The notes under the pieces are model-generated. The model saw nothing but the letters and a program-made list of their open reading frames with translations. It was not told where the DNA came from and made no database searches. The position numbers and the translations under genes were made by a program. This document shows, piece by piece, positions 44,301-59,300 of a stretch of DNA of 64,000 bases. Origin of the DNA: Corella eumyota (Eukaryota > Chordata > Ascidiacea > Phlebobranchia > Corellidae); the NCBI GenBank assembly GCA_963082875.1, contig OY720098.1:15190001-15254000 (forward strand). Direction: 5' to 3'. Positions within the stretch are counted from its first letter, which is position 1. Each line of letters begins with the position of its first letter.

Positions 44301-47300
44301 TAGTGAAACAATTCTAAATTCGTAACATTTTCTGGTTTCAAAATATTTGAGTAAGTACTTCCATCATTATAGTCAACTACAATATATATCCAAGTTAATC
44401 CACAATCACAAATTGTATTACTTGACACACAACAGTTCAAACTAGGTATTGTTATGTTAAAATGTTGAAGTGGGTAAATTTCACATGATGAAATGCTAAC
44501 TGTAAAACTTGTAACTAATCTTGAAAACAGAAACTGATCAACAATTGCATCAAAACCAAACAAAGCAGCTCTTTTTTCTGTCTTATTTTCAAATCCACAT
44601 TTGTATATTTCATTTGCTGTGAAACCACAATAATCTTTTAATTTATAGCCATAATCATCTCGAGACTCTTCAGGAAAATTTAAGTAAGAGTACCCTGTTG
44701 TTAAATCTGAGTAGTAAGACTTGGTCATTGAACACTCTAAGTCCTCGTAAGTTGACATTATTTGGTTAATAGAATCTGTTCCAACATCTGTTAAAACACA
44801 TTCACAGGTTGTTCCAATAACAAGTACATAGTTCACCATATAATTCAAACTGCATGCTATTCTACATGCATCAGGAGTGTTATAACTTCCTACTGCGTTT
44901 TCGTACATTGTTACATCAGATATATTTTGATGGTCATGTAAACTCACTAAAGCTGTTTTCCAATTAAAATCCATAACTGGTGAATAACAACCATGATAAA
45001 AGGATATGTCTAAAACATAATTAGCAACATATTAATATAATAATCCATTGAGTAAAATTTAAATAGTTATATTTTTAAACAGATAAAATAAATATTGCTT
45101 AAAAAAAATAACTTACTGATAGGTAAAAAAAAAATTTGATATATTGACTAAACTTAAAGCACCAAAAAAACTCTTATACAGACCCTAATTTAAAAAAAAG
45201 GATAAAATATAAATAAAATAATTAGTCAATTTTACCAATATATAATTTTTAAATATGAAAAATAAAATTTAGAGTAACTACAAAAAAGCCTTATTACATC
45301 AAAAATTAAACTAAATTAAAATAAATCACCATTAACTAAAGGCAGCATACATACAACAGTGTTAATTGAATAACCAAATTCCCATCGCTGTTCATCTCTA
45401 TAATATTTCGTTCCAATTTTTGAAAATTGTGGTGAAGTGCTTGGAGGTAAAAAGTTAAATCTCTAAAAAGATAAAGTTAATTAAATATTGCATATATTTA
45501 TACAAACAGGTTGTTTTGTTAACACCTAACACTAGCAACAAAAATCGTACAGTTGCATTTAAAGGCATGTTGCTGGTACTCCAATAAAATTGATCTCTGT
45601 AAGTCAAAGCAAGTAAATATGTGCCAAGATTTAGTTCTGAGAAAGCCCGGTAGGCAGAAAACGACCGAACTTCGGGTGGTGTTGCAAAATAATTTTTACA
45701 TTCTGTAACACTTCCAGTTGCATCAACATTTTTTAAATAGGTAAAATAACAATTTTCTCCAACTTGAATCCAATCTTTTAAACATTCACCTAAACATTTA
45801 AAAATATTAACAAATCACTGACAGTTTTAAGAACTTTAAGTATATATTTTTTTAATTTTTTTTTTATAAATCTTTATCCTCGATGTGGAAAGGTCAAGTG
45901 CTTGACCTAAGCATAAAGTAACATCAGTTACTCCGACCTAGTCTCGAGGTGCCTTTAGCTGTTTCAGATATTATATAGATTATATTTAAATTTGCTGCTG
46001 ATTAACTGCTGGTTCAGCAGGACTTCATACCGTTTATAGCGCCTTACTAAAAAGCGCTACAGCAGGAGAGCAGTAGGGATTGAGACCACGACCTCAAGGT
46101 GGTGTGGCAAGAGTTTTTCAACTACACTACACTGCTGGTTGTATTAATATTTAAAAAAAAGTTTTAAAACAAATTTTTTAAAGTATTCCGAACCAAGATC
46201 ATTTTTCGAATTTCCTTCTACAATTCCTTCCCAATAAATTATTTTAGAAATTTCCATGCTAACAAAACCTTCCGCTTTGTTATTTTTTTTTCCAACAACA
46301 AAACTGGTGAATGGATCATAACCATGATTTACTGAGAGATTGTTTATTTTAGTAGGAGCCTTAGTTTGTGCCACTACTATATCGTTAATAAACACATTTA
46401 GACCTGCAAATACACATTTTAAAAATAGATTTAAATTGAAAAATTAATTTTAATGGTACAACAACATTTTAGAAGCTTACAAATATCCACCAAAGTTTAA
46501 ATTTTTGCAAAAAAATAACATTTAACCCTGTACATATAGTGATTAGAACTATCTTTAAATTACAGCAGCGAATAAGTTTAAATCTAATTTATTACTGTAT
46601 TATATTGAAATTAGGAATGTGAAGGCAATAAGAACCTGTTAATAGACTCCATGATATTTTAACAATAGCTAGACTTTCGGGTTTAAAAGTGGACAAAGTG
46701 ACATTCCAATAATACTTTTTAGTTGCTAGTACGATAAAGTATCGGCTGTTATCAGAAGAGCAATAAAAAGCCAGGCCCTGTGATACTGAAAATATTTGAC
46801 CGCCAGTTGATATAAAGTAGCAATCTCCACTTGAGACCTTAACATTTTAAATGTTCGAATTTTACAAAATAAATCATTAAAGTCATATTTAAGCGATATT
46901 TTTATACTCAAAAATTATTAAAGTTGGTGTCACTGAACACAAAAATGATTGCATCTTTAAATTATTTCACCTACTTTTTAAGTTAAACAACTTTAAAAAA
47001 AAAATTAAAATTAATTAAAAAAAAAGAGGGAAGCCCTGTTTGTGATGACGTAGAAAGTACTAGTTAGTATACATTCACTATGTTACTTGGTACTTTCTAC
47101 GTCATACATAAAAATATGGTAACCTGTTATTTTATGTTAATCATTTTCCAGTAATTTTGAAAATTAAACTGTAAGTACCACAGACATTTTTAAAGGTTAT
47201 AAAGCTATTTTGTGATTTAGTGTCAACCATACTAACGTGCCATATACATCACTTACAAAATTGCAAAACTCTGTAACATAATACTTTAAACGAACATATT

Positions 47301-50300
47301 GTCAGCTTAAGAAACTTAAATATATATAAAAGTGTAGTTAAAAAATCTTGTAATTTTACAGTACCTCTGCATCACATGAGTAGCTTAATATAGTCATCTG
47401 CAAAGTAAATCCATTTTCACAATCTTCCAAATTGAACAAACAAGGCATTGAAGTATTAAACTGTTGTGTACTGAGTTCTATCCATGTAGGGGCTAAGACA
47501 CCATTGATAAAATTGTTTGAAATTTTAAGCAGGGGTCCATGTTTTCCATAATAACTTGCTAAATATTGGGTGTTACCTTTGGCCTACATAAACACATTAT
47601 TATTTTAATTAACGAACATTTTTATAAAAATTCAAGACTTTTTTGTAGAAAAAGATAATTAAAAAAAAATGTAAAAATAATTAATAATTATTGCTATTTG
47701 TTAAACAATTATTTTTTTAAAATAATAAATATCTTTATTACAATAAATTATTTTAAAAATCATAAAACAATAATAAATATTTTTAAATTGTACACTAATA
47801 ATTAAAAAAACATAACCTGAAAAGTAAACCCTGATTTAGAAACTAATTCTTTATGATATACTTGAAAATGTACTGGAGAACTGACTATTTGAATTTCATC
47901 TAAAAATATTTTCATAAATAAGCATTATATTAAGTAAGTAACCTTTTTAGTGTAAAAAAATTATTAAAATTACCACAAACATAAATTCCCTACTTACTTA
48001 AACTGCAATTATTTTAACAAAAATTATGTATTTTTACGAAACAATACTAAAAAAGATTTAAAAAAAATTATTAACCTGAAAACATTAGTAAATCTAAAGA
48101 TTGCTCCAAAAACCACACATTATACAAATAAATCCCTTTTATCTCTTCCTCAGATATGGTTTGGGAATTATCATTATATACTAATAAAACAGGCCCAATT
48201 GTTAACTCTGAATTTGTAGTAGAAGATTTGCTTTTAATAAGTGGAAGAATAGGTTGTGATGCAATTTCAGTTTTGCAATTAGTAGGCCAATGTATACAAA
48301 ATCGCACATAACCATTGTTTTCTATTTGCACAAAAAATTGACTGAAGGCCCCAGCAGAAATTTCCCAACTAAATTAAATACTTGTAGTTATCTAAACTTA
48401 GATACTAAAGCTATGAAAAACATTTAGTTAAAAAAGACAAGAAATGTGATTTTGAAACAAACAAAAAAGTCTAAGTTACTAGATAATACTGCATTGTAAT
48501 TGTATAAATACAATTTTAAAATCAAGATTTAAAAATTCGACACCAAGTGTGAAAAGTGCATAAGTAACATATGTGGATACAAAAAAAAAAACCTAATATT
48601 TTTTATATTAAGTTTTTTCTTATTTCTAATAGGGTGCATAGAAAGATTATAGAGACTATATTTTTCTTTACGGAATTCGATCCCTTTATATTAACTATTC
48701 ATAAAAGTGCTATTCATAAAAGTGCAAGTTTTATCTAATCAGATAAAATTTATTCAAATTTTTTAAATAATTTATTTTGTTTTGATCTTATTGATGATAT
48801 TCATTTCTAACAAAGAAAACCATATAACGCAATGTCATAACATATTACCACAGCAAAATATTAAAATGCTTTTACCAGTCTGGTGAAAAAAAACAGACTT
48901 TTTTATCAGTCTAGTGAGAAAAAATAAAAATTAATAGGAATAAACATACTAAACCAACACGCAAAATTTCTATAACATACTATTATTATTATCCAAATGT
49001 AACTTCAAGCCATATTTAAAAAAAGGCATTAAGTAGTAATCTAGACTATTGCTTACCTCAATGATGTACTTCTATTGTATGAGAAATCTTCAGTCAAAGT
49101 GTGCCGTAAGGTAATCAACCACAATAAATTTTCTAAAATGGTTAATTGCACAGAAAAACCTAGACTTTTTAATTCAACTGCTTCATCAGTAAACATTATC
49201 TTGGAATCTAAGTTACTAATAACAACTACATGATCATTTAAACTGCTTGGGTCATAAAATGGGTCAGATATCTAAAAAAAAATTAACATAATTATGTTTT
49301 TTCTCTTCATAAAAATGCCACCACAAATTTAAATCTTTTTTATTTAAGAAGTTGAAAATATTAGCACAAAATAAATGTTTTAAGAAAACTAAACAAGGGT
49401 ATTTGTCGAGTGAAAAAATGTTAGTTATTTACCACAAACCTGAAAAATTAAACAAATATCTGTCCGAACATATTAAACAAAAAATTGTTATATACTGAAC
49501 AGCATAAAACATTAAAACTCACCTTTAGAGTAAAGGCTAGCGTAAAACCTTCGTTGCAAAAAACAAAACTACCAACACAACTGTTTTGGTAATCTGGATA
49601 AGTTGGGTGAAAATTGTAACTAAAATGTATTGAAGAATAAGGCATCACACAAATTTTGAATTTTAAACACAAAAAATCTACTGTTTAAGGAAAACATTTT
49701 GTAAAATGTATTTGTAATTTTAAAAAAAATTTAATATATTTAATATTTAAAAAAAAAATATTTTAAATTCTAATTCCTAAAACAGATAAAAAAATGCAGT
49801 ATGTAATTTTACTCTATTTGTGGTGTTTGATCAAAACTGTAAAACGACTTCTTCTCCAGAAATCGATGACGAATTGGAATAGAAATTTCTGTTTAAAATT
49901 GCAAATATTTTTTGGAATAAAAAATGTTGTGATAATAAAAACTTTTAAAGTAAACTCATATTCGCATTTAAAAATTAAAATTTATTGTAGGGCTTCAATT
50001 ATTTAATAAATACTCTTTTTTTACAAAACTGGTAATGCTACCTGACTTTCAAGTAAGCAGTACCAAACCTGATTTAAACTACTATAAAATATGTAAAATA
50101 TTACCATTTTTTAAAATATCAAATCGTGTTTTTTCATAAAAGTATGAAAGATGATCAATGTCAAAAATATCACGTTCATCTCCTTTATATCTTCCAAGAA
50201 CTATAGTTCTTTCATAACACGTTTTTGTATCATAAAAGGTGTCACCTAAATCATCTTTTTCAGGGTTTGCGATAGGGTTTCTCACATAAGAATCAACACT

Positions 50301-53300
50301 AACTTGAAATCCACTATCATAGTGCCATGTAAAAACTAAATATGTCCATTTCTGAAATAATTTTAAATTGTTTAAAACCGTCAATTTTAAAACATCAAAA
50401 TGATGTTATTAGCACAGAACAACAACTTTATTTTTAGATTAAATAATTATCAACAAACTGTTATTCCATGCTGAATTAAGTACATAGATTAAATGTTTTA
50501 AAATGATTTTTTAAACATATACAACAAAATCAATATGTCAAAAAACCTTAAGTTGAATTGGTATGTTAAAATCTTTCCAAACCAATCCCCCAGTTCTAAC
50601 AAAACTATCTAAGCTCAAGGTGGTTGGATTAATAAAAACTCCAAGCTCAGAAACAGTTTCTAAATATTAAATTCAATACTGACAGAACAGATAAAATCTA
50701 CTTGTTATGATTTTTGCAAAAACCCAAAATAATAATTACCATTTATTGAACGTTGACATATAAATCTTTTTTTATCAGAACAAAGAATATTATTTAATTG
50801 TTTGTTTCTGCGTAGTACAACACAATCTCCACCATATGCAGAAGGTTTACCTATTAACCAGGTTAAAAAACCTAAATCAAGATTAACACCATCTCCCCAA
50901 GCAAAAGAAAAACCACTTTGTCGCACCAAATCAATATAGTAACCTTCGTCGTATTCTAAAATAAATAATTAACTTAAATAGTCAAAAAAAAAAAAATTTT
51001 TTAAAAAAAAAATTGTCATTTTTAAAACCCAACTGCTTACCTTCTGTTAAAACATAACGTAATACTGAAAATACTAATTCTGCAGCTTTAACAGTTTTTA
51101 ATTGAGCCAATACAGCATTTCTACTTTCACAATAGATTTTGGAGTTTAAAAAATTCAGTCTTGTTTGTGAAATAAGATATTCAACATTTTCGAGTTTGTA
51201 CCATAAATCATCAATACCTTTTAAATCAAAACAAAAAACATTAGCTGCAAGCGTGGTGTAGTCGTAATAACATTTGCTACACCACCACAAGGATGTAGGT
51301 TCAATCCCACTGCTCTCATGCTGTAGCGCCCTTGAGTGAGGCGCTATAAACGATATGAACTCCTGCTGAGTCAGCACCTAATCAGCAGCGTAATTATTGG
51401 GCAATTATAATCTATATAATATTCCAAACTGCTTAAGGCAACTAGAGACTGGGTCGGAGTAAATCGTGCATTTCACCTCCCACATCGAGGATAAAGATAT
51501 ATACATAAAAAAATTAGTCATGATATAAAATCTAAGTGCAAAAGAAATATAAAATAATACAAGCAAGTTATAAGTCACATAACTCGTTGATTTCAAACAA
51601 AAAATGTGATGGGACACTGGTTACCAATTGAAAATTGTTTACCTGTATGGTCACTGATACTTAAAATTTTATAAACTTCATTCGCTAGAACGCCTCCTTT
51701 GCCATTTGATAAACAGTTGTTAGAAGGCCCATGTTTGTTATAACTAGAAGCTGCATTTTTAGAACCTTGACACTGTCCCTGATCCTTAATCAAAGTAAAA
51801 AAGACTTTTTTAATATTTGTTTTAAAAAAAAAATCAGAAAATTAAAAATATTTTAAAAGATAAATAAATTTTAAAATCTTACTTGTAATGCAAATACTTC
51901 ATAGTTATTATCATATGCAACTCTGAGGCATTTGTGAAAAGCACTTTCTCTTAATTTATAATTATTGCTTAAAATTGTAGAAGTATATTCCAAAGAAGCT
52001 ATAGCACGTTCAGAATATGAATCAGACCAACAGCCAAGTGATTTGTACTTTACTATAAAATAATTATTTCTGTGCTATACTTATTTTATTTTTATTCCAA
52101 TTTGAAAACAATTTTTAGGAAAATTAGGTAAAACAATAACTTTAAATATTAAAACAAAAATGACTTTATGAAAATACCTAGAACAGGATTTGTCCAATCA
52201 TCCGCATCAATTAACATGTCACTACTTCCTAAAAAAATAAAAAGTAATTTTTTTCTATTTAGTATAGAATATTTCATTCAGGAAAATTGTTATTTTTAAT
52301 TTTTTTCGTATATATCTTTATCCTTAATGTGGGAAAGTCAAATGCGTGACTTAAACATAGAGTAACATCAGTTACTCCGACCCAGTCTCGAGTTGCCTGT
52401 GGCAGTTTGAGACATTTTAGATTATAATTTCCCGATAATTATGCTGCTGATTAGGTGCTGGCTCAGCAGGAGTTAATACTGTTTAAGGCACTTTACACAA
52501 GAGCGCTACAGCATAAAAGCAGTGGGGATTAAACCCACGACTTCATGTGTGGTGTAGCAAATGATTTTACCACTACACCACGCTGCCGGTAAAATTATTG
52601 AATGCAAATCCAATATCAGTTATAAAAATTATATTCATACTATTAAAAACAACCTGCAATATCTTCAGTGTGAACAACGATTGGAAAGATAGTTGTAGGC
52701 CAGTTTAAAATCCGAACCCAAAATGAAAGGGTTATGCCTGGAGTATACAAGCTTTTTAAACATGTATTTATTTTTGTAGAAGCTTCTTGTCCACTATATT
52801 AAAAAAAAATTTAAAAAAAAAAATTTAATAAATAGACCACTAGTTTTTTAATAAAAATGTCTAAATATAACTTTAAAAGTCAGTTGTTTGGCCTTGCCTA
52901 AAACTTCAAAAATAAACATTATAAAGTCGCATGAAAATTTGCTTAAGTTAACTTTGACAAATAATCTTTCCTAGAGCTATTAACTTCTGTTACATAGCAG
53001 TTCTTTTATTTTTTGTTTATTTATTTTTTACTGATAAACAAAATAATAAATTTTTTAATCTTATACTGCTGTTTTTTATGTTTAAATGTTATTTTTTTGC
53101 CATCTGGCTGCCTTTAAACAGCAGTCCCCCAGATAAAAATACATTACAAAGTTATAAACAATTGTTTAGTTAATATGTTTCTGTGAAAAATTTTACCCTT
53201 ACCAGTTTGTGTAACTTTTGTTAAATTTCTTTAAATTAAAATAAAACTTATCTGTGGTAACAAAGTTAATGTAAAGTAAAAGGAATATCAATAAATAAAG

Positions 53301-56300
53301 TTACTTTTTTAGTTTACTGTGCCCACCTAGGCATACTACATACCTGAAGCGCAATGCTCTTCCTTTAACACCAGTTATTAATTTAGCATAGCTTTGATTT
53401 CTCCAAGACCATATAGCAGGAGACCAAAGCCTATCTTTGACAGAAGTTTGAAACTCAATATGTGGCGAACCAAGATTTATCAATTCATCAAATGTAGCAA
53501 GAAATGGAACTAAATTAACATATAAAAGTTTTTAACGCATTTTGAACCAAAAGAAATAATGTTTAAGAAAAATGGAATTTAATTCTAATCATTTTATGGG
53601 ATTTAAAAATGGGCAATTATTTAAAATACAAATTTCATTTGAAACAAAAACCAACATTATACTACTTGTAAAAAAAAGTATTTGTGAAAAAAAAAAAATA
53701 CTTTGAATAATAGGAACGGAAAAATTCAACTTCATCAAACCCTCATGAAAACCATTTTTTTCAATGATCGGGCAAGACCATTTTCCATTTAGTGAGCTTT
53801 GATTGCAAAACCACATCACAGAAATAGCAGCAGATTTTGCTTTCGGTCGAACACATGCAATTTGTTGAATACATGGTGGATTGATACAATCTATTTTACT
53901 TTCAAACAATTCTTGTTTAGTTAAAACAGCATTTTCTCTGTCAAATAAATATCAAAAATTTAAGGTAAAGATTTATTGATTGATTAAACTGCCTTTTATT
54001 ACATTTAAAAATTTTTTAAAAAAATTGAATAATTCTAGGTAAAACGTGTAATTAAAAATATTCTTGGATGTGTAACAGTGATAATTCAGGCCATTTAAAT
54101 TGGATGTTGACAAATGTAATAGAAAGTAATATGTTATAAACATGCATAATAGTTATAGTAACTTGTACTTTATTGCCTGTAAAAAAGTGCAGCCAGATAG
54201 TTACTCAAATACACTATACACAAATTTAACTATTTTATTAGTGTTGTTACTCTAATGTTTATAAATACCTAACCTTTGGCGAAAAATACATTATATATAT
54301 AGGCTACTAGAAATTCGTAGTTACTATAATATTGAAAAAAAAATTAGTAGTTACGATAATATTGAAAAATCATGACTTTTGCAAATCTGTAAATAAGCAC
54401 TAACATAATTTTATTTAAACCAATTATGTCCAAAACAGTATGTAGTCAAAGTTTAATACCTTCAAACCACTATTACACATCCAAAAAATTTTTTTAAATT
54501 ACTTCTTTAGATCCAGTTAAAGTTATATTAGATAGTTATATTAGATTAGGTCCCATCTCAAACAATAATAAATTTTTTTAAATGGTTTAACTATAATTAT
54601 GGTTTACTTTATTATAAGACATTACCTATTAACACCCATATGTATTGCATCAACAGTTGTCCAAGGGCAACTAAGAATTTGATTGGTTGCATAAATCTTA
54701 CGAATTTTAGTTCGAAAGTCAACCTTAAAATTTCTTGAAGTAAAAATTACCTTTTCGTACTAAAAAAGTAGATTATTTAAAAAATGTGTTTAAACTAAAT
54801 TATATATTTTTTTAACTGCTTAATTATTATTAAATCGCCAACATGCTTAAAAAAACAAGACAATTAAAACCAACAAATTTAATATATAACAAACAGTTAC
54901 AAACCTTAAATGTGGATGAATTGCTTATTTTAAATACTTCGCACTTATGTGAGCCGGTAGGGGTTTTAGATACAACCACACCATTGCAACCAGACATACA
55001 ATTTTGACATGAATACAACATTTCTGAATCGGGCAAGTTAATGGAATCAAATTCCACATTTTCAACCGGATAAAAATCCTTTTCTGCAAAAATACATTTT
55101 AAAAATAAATTTAACAAAATACCATAATAAAATTTAATTGACATTTCAAAAATAAATAACCAAGGTAATTTCCGTACTAATTTGTATTGGGTATTCCAAA
55201 GGAAAGTCTGAAATATGTTCTCGAATAGATGCAACAAACTTTATCCAATCAGAACTTAATGCCCTTTTTGAAGTCATAACAGCAATATATTTGACACTTG
55301 TCTGAAAAATTAATACAATTGGTAGAATTTAAATAAGATACAAATGTAAAAATCAAATAAAATTTAGTTAAAAAAAGCTGAAAGAAAAATCTAATAAAAA
55401 AATCAAAAAATTAGGCAAACATACTACTTCAAAATAACAAAAAATAATAAAACAAATTAACCTAACCTAACTTTATATTTTATAAGTTGTTTAGTAGTTT
55501 ATAATAACCTTACTTTTAATTTTTTATTGATTTTATCTGTTTTTGCCTTCTTTTTTATTAAGTTAAATTGTAACAAACCGTTTATTTTTGTTAAGTATTT
55601 AGTTTTGGATGTTTCTAAAATACCTTTTTAAATTCGAAGTCCAAAAAATTTTGAAAAATTGTTGAATGATCATCTTTAGGTGATATACTTCGTGCATAAA
55701 CAACATTTCCTAATCCATTTATTGCAGTTAAATGAATATAACCACTATGTGTAGAGCTTAAATTCTGGCTTAACTAAAAAAATAATTTTTTTTTCAAATT
55801 CAAGTTTCTCATAGTATAAGTTAAATATTATAGCAGCTTACAATAAAAAAGGCCAGCCTGAAGTTAACAGTTCCAGTTCAAGATATAACTAATAATTAAT
55901 TTGCTGGTATATAAACATGGCTTAAAAAAAAAAAGCTTAAAAAAAAAAAAAAAAAAAAAAGTACAAGCAAATATATATATGTATATATAATATATACAAT
56001 CACTTTACAATACTTAATTTACAATCACAGATAATGCATCATTTTTTTTAATTAAAATAAAAAATATTTTTAGAGAAAAATTTAATATTTAAAACTAATT
56101 TATAGATTTATTTTTTATTTTAATTCAAAACTTACAATATTTTGATTATTTATTTTCATTCGTGATATACCAGGATAAACATCAAACGAATGAGACATCA
56201 TACTTATATTAAATGATTGTTGTGCTAAAAACCAATATTTTAAAATAATTATATTTTTTTACATGTTAAAAAAATTTTAAAACAAAAAATTTAAAAATTT

Positions 56301-59300
56301 AAATCCAACAAATTTATTCATAAAAAAATTAAGGTTTTAAGGTTAAGTGATTTAAAACCCATTAAATGTATACTTACGATTTTGTTCACAGACATAAGTA
56401 CTTCTAGCGCCAGGAATTTTTTTCATACTTAAATGACATGGTGCCTCATAGAAATTGTTCGCATAAAACAGCAAACATTCGTTTAAAAAATCTGTGTCTG
56501 ATACGTGGGGAAACAAATTTAAAAAATTCTGCAACACAAAAACAAATTCATTAATGGTATTTTTAGATTTTTTATTTACCTTTATTTATCCTTAATGTGG
56601 TAATATCGCCTTCACGACTTAAACATAAAGTAACATCAGATACCCCAGTCTCGATTTGCCTTTCTACATTATGCTGCCGGCTTCAGATAAATGACTTCAG
56701 TTTTTTTTTTAAATAATAATTTAGAACATATATAACACAAAAGCAAAAAAGATTTTATTAAAAGTTACAATTAATAAAATATATTTATTTTAGAATCTTT
56801 TACTCACACAGTCCCTTCCATCCATAAGCATACAAAAGTTTTCACTTCCTGTTAATTTCCGAAAACCCAACCATACTGCGTCACCCAATCTCATAATGAT
56901 ATCTTTAAAAAAATATTTCATTTCACAATTAAGCTGAATGCATAAAATTAAAATAGTAGTTTTAAAGTGTCAAAATTCAATAATCATACATATTAGTAAA
57001 AAAAAATTTTTGTATATAATTTAACCTCGATGTGGAAAGGTAGATCGCGCGAGCTAAACATAGAGTAACATCAGTTACTCTATAATTGCAAGGTAATTAT
57101 GCTGTTGATCAAGAGTTCATACCATTTAAAGCGCATTACTCAAGGGCACTACAGCATGAGAGAAGTGGGGATTAACCCACAACCTCATGTGTGGTGTAGC
57201 AAGTGTTCTTACCACTACACCACGCTGCCGGTTCTTAGTTAATAAAAAAAGTTAAGGTAACCACTTAGCAAGAGTAAGATTAATTTAATACTTTTGTATG
57301 CAATAATTGCAATTCTCTAGAGTTTGTTCGCCCATGAACACACCCTAGATATTATAATGACTATATTAGAATCATAAACTAATAAGTTAAAATTTAAAAA
57401 TCCAAACTTTTTAACCTCTGAGCGTTGAAAGTTCCTGCAGGTTATGAATACTGATTAAGTGACCTCCAAAACTTTGACAATCCATTTCAGCTTCATAAAA
57501 AGATACTTTTGCATGAAACTAAACATGTGTATGTTTTAAATAAATATTTACATTTACAAATAAATTATGACTAAATATATAATACCTTTCTATAACATTT
57601 TCCTGAGATAAAAACCCAATTCTTTGAACATTTCGGCAATTCGTAGCAATTCTGAATATAGGAATTAATACTCACAAAAATGGTTTATGTTTTACGGTTA
57701 TTTATTTGCTAATTGGTAGGCTAGGCATTTACTCAATTAAGGTTTAAAACAAAAAGCATAAAAAACAAAACATTAGTCTGTTTATCTTAAACTAAATAAA
57801 TTTTTCGTAAAACACAGGTATTTTATTGAAAAAACATACCACTCCATCTCCAGTGTAACCTTCATGACAAATACATTGAAAATAATCAGATTGAGAAACG
57901 CAGTTGGCATTTACACTACATTGCGTGGCAGAATAAATTTCACAATAATTAATTTTTTTTTTACACCAAAAAGAAGCATTTTTTAGGCTGGTTGTTGTAT
58001 CTATAAGCAAATGTTTTATATGATTTATTAGACACTAAAAAAAAGGTTTATTGCTTAACAAGCCTATTTTAAATCAAAATAAATACCCAAAGAAAAATTT
58101 CACCATATTTTATTATATAGGCTATACAATTGCTAAACCACAGAATTTGTAGTAAATTTGTCATTTAAAAATAATTTAATCTGTTTGTGTATATATCTTT
58201 ATCCTCGACGTGGGAAAGTCAAATGGGCGACTTAAACATAGAGTAACATCAGTTACTCTGACCCAGTCTCGAGTTGCCTGTGGCAGTTTGGGATAGTATA
58301 TAGATTATATTTGCCAAAAATTATAATTATGCTGCTGATTAAGTTCTGGCTCAGTAGGAGTTCATACCGTTTTTAGCGTCTTACTCAAGAGCGCTACAGC
58401 ATCAGAGCAGTGGGAATTAAACCCACAACCTTATGTGTGGTGTAGAAAGTGTTATTACTACTACACCACGCAGCCATTAAATATTTATAAGCTTTAAACC
58501 CAAAACTTTTTTACCTATAAGTCGCTGACAAAGTGCAGAAGAAGTCAACTCATTACTAATACAAGATGTTGATATCCATTTACCCAGTGTAGATCCCAAC
58601 ACACTACATCCACCACAAACACCATTATAATAATCAGTCCATGCTGTTTGGTTGTTCAAACTCAATGGTTTATCAGTTGAGTTGGTAAAGCCAATCCAGG
58701 TTTGATTATAGTTTAATTGATTTTTTATTAGTTTCAACAGCTCCCTTAAAAAAGTTTAGTAAAAAAAGTATAATGTATGTCCCACATTTAGTAAAAAAAG
58801 TATAATGTATGTCCCACACAATTTAAATGTGACCATTTTGCTATTTTTCTTCAAAAATTAATTATTTTATTTTACCAACACTTTTGCACATTTTAAAAGA
58901 CTCTAATCTGCATGAAATATTTTTTTTTTAATATTTTTATCCTCGATATGGAAAGGTCAACTTAAACATAAAGTAACTGTTATCCTAACCCAGTCTTGAG
59001 TTGCCTTTGGCAGTTTGGCTTAATATAGATTATAATTGCCCAAAATTTATGCTGCTGATTAAGTGCTAGCTCAGCAAAAGTTTATATCATTTATATTGCC
59101 TTACTCAAGAGCGCTACAACATTAAAGCAGTAGGAATCAAATTCACGACCTCATGTAGTGTTGCAAGTATTCTGACCGGTTGTATATGATAACTGCCGAG
59201 TAACATATTTGTGGTATGCTAAGTAAACTTAATACAAAAAAAATATTGTTAATTCAATTGTATGCAATTATTTTATATTTAATGAATTATTAGAAACTAA

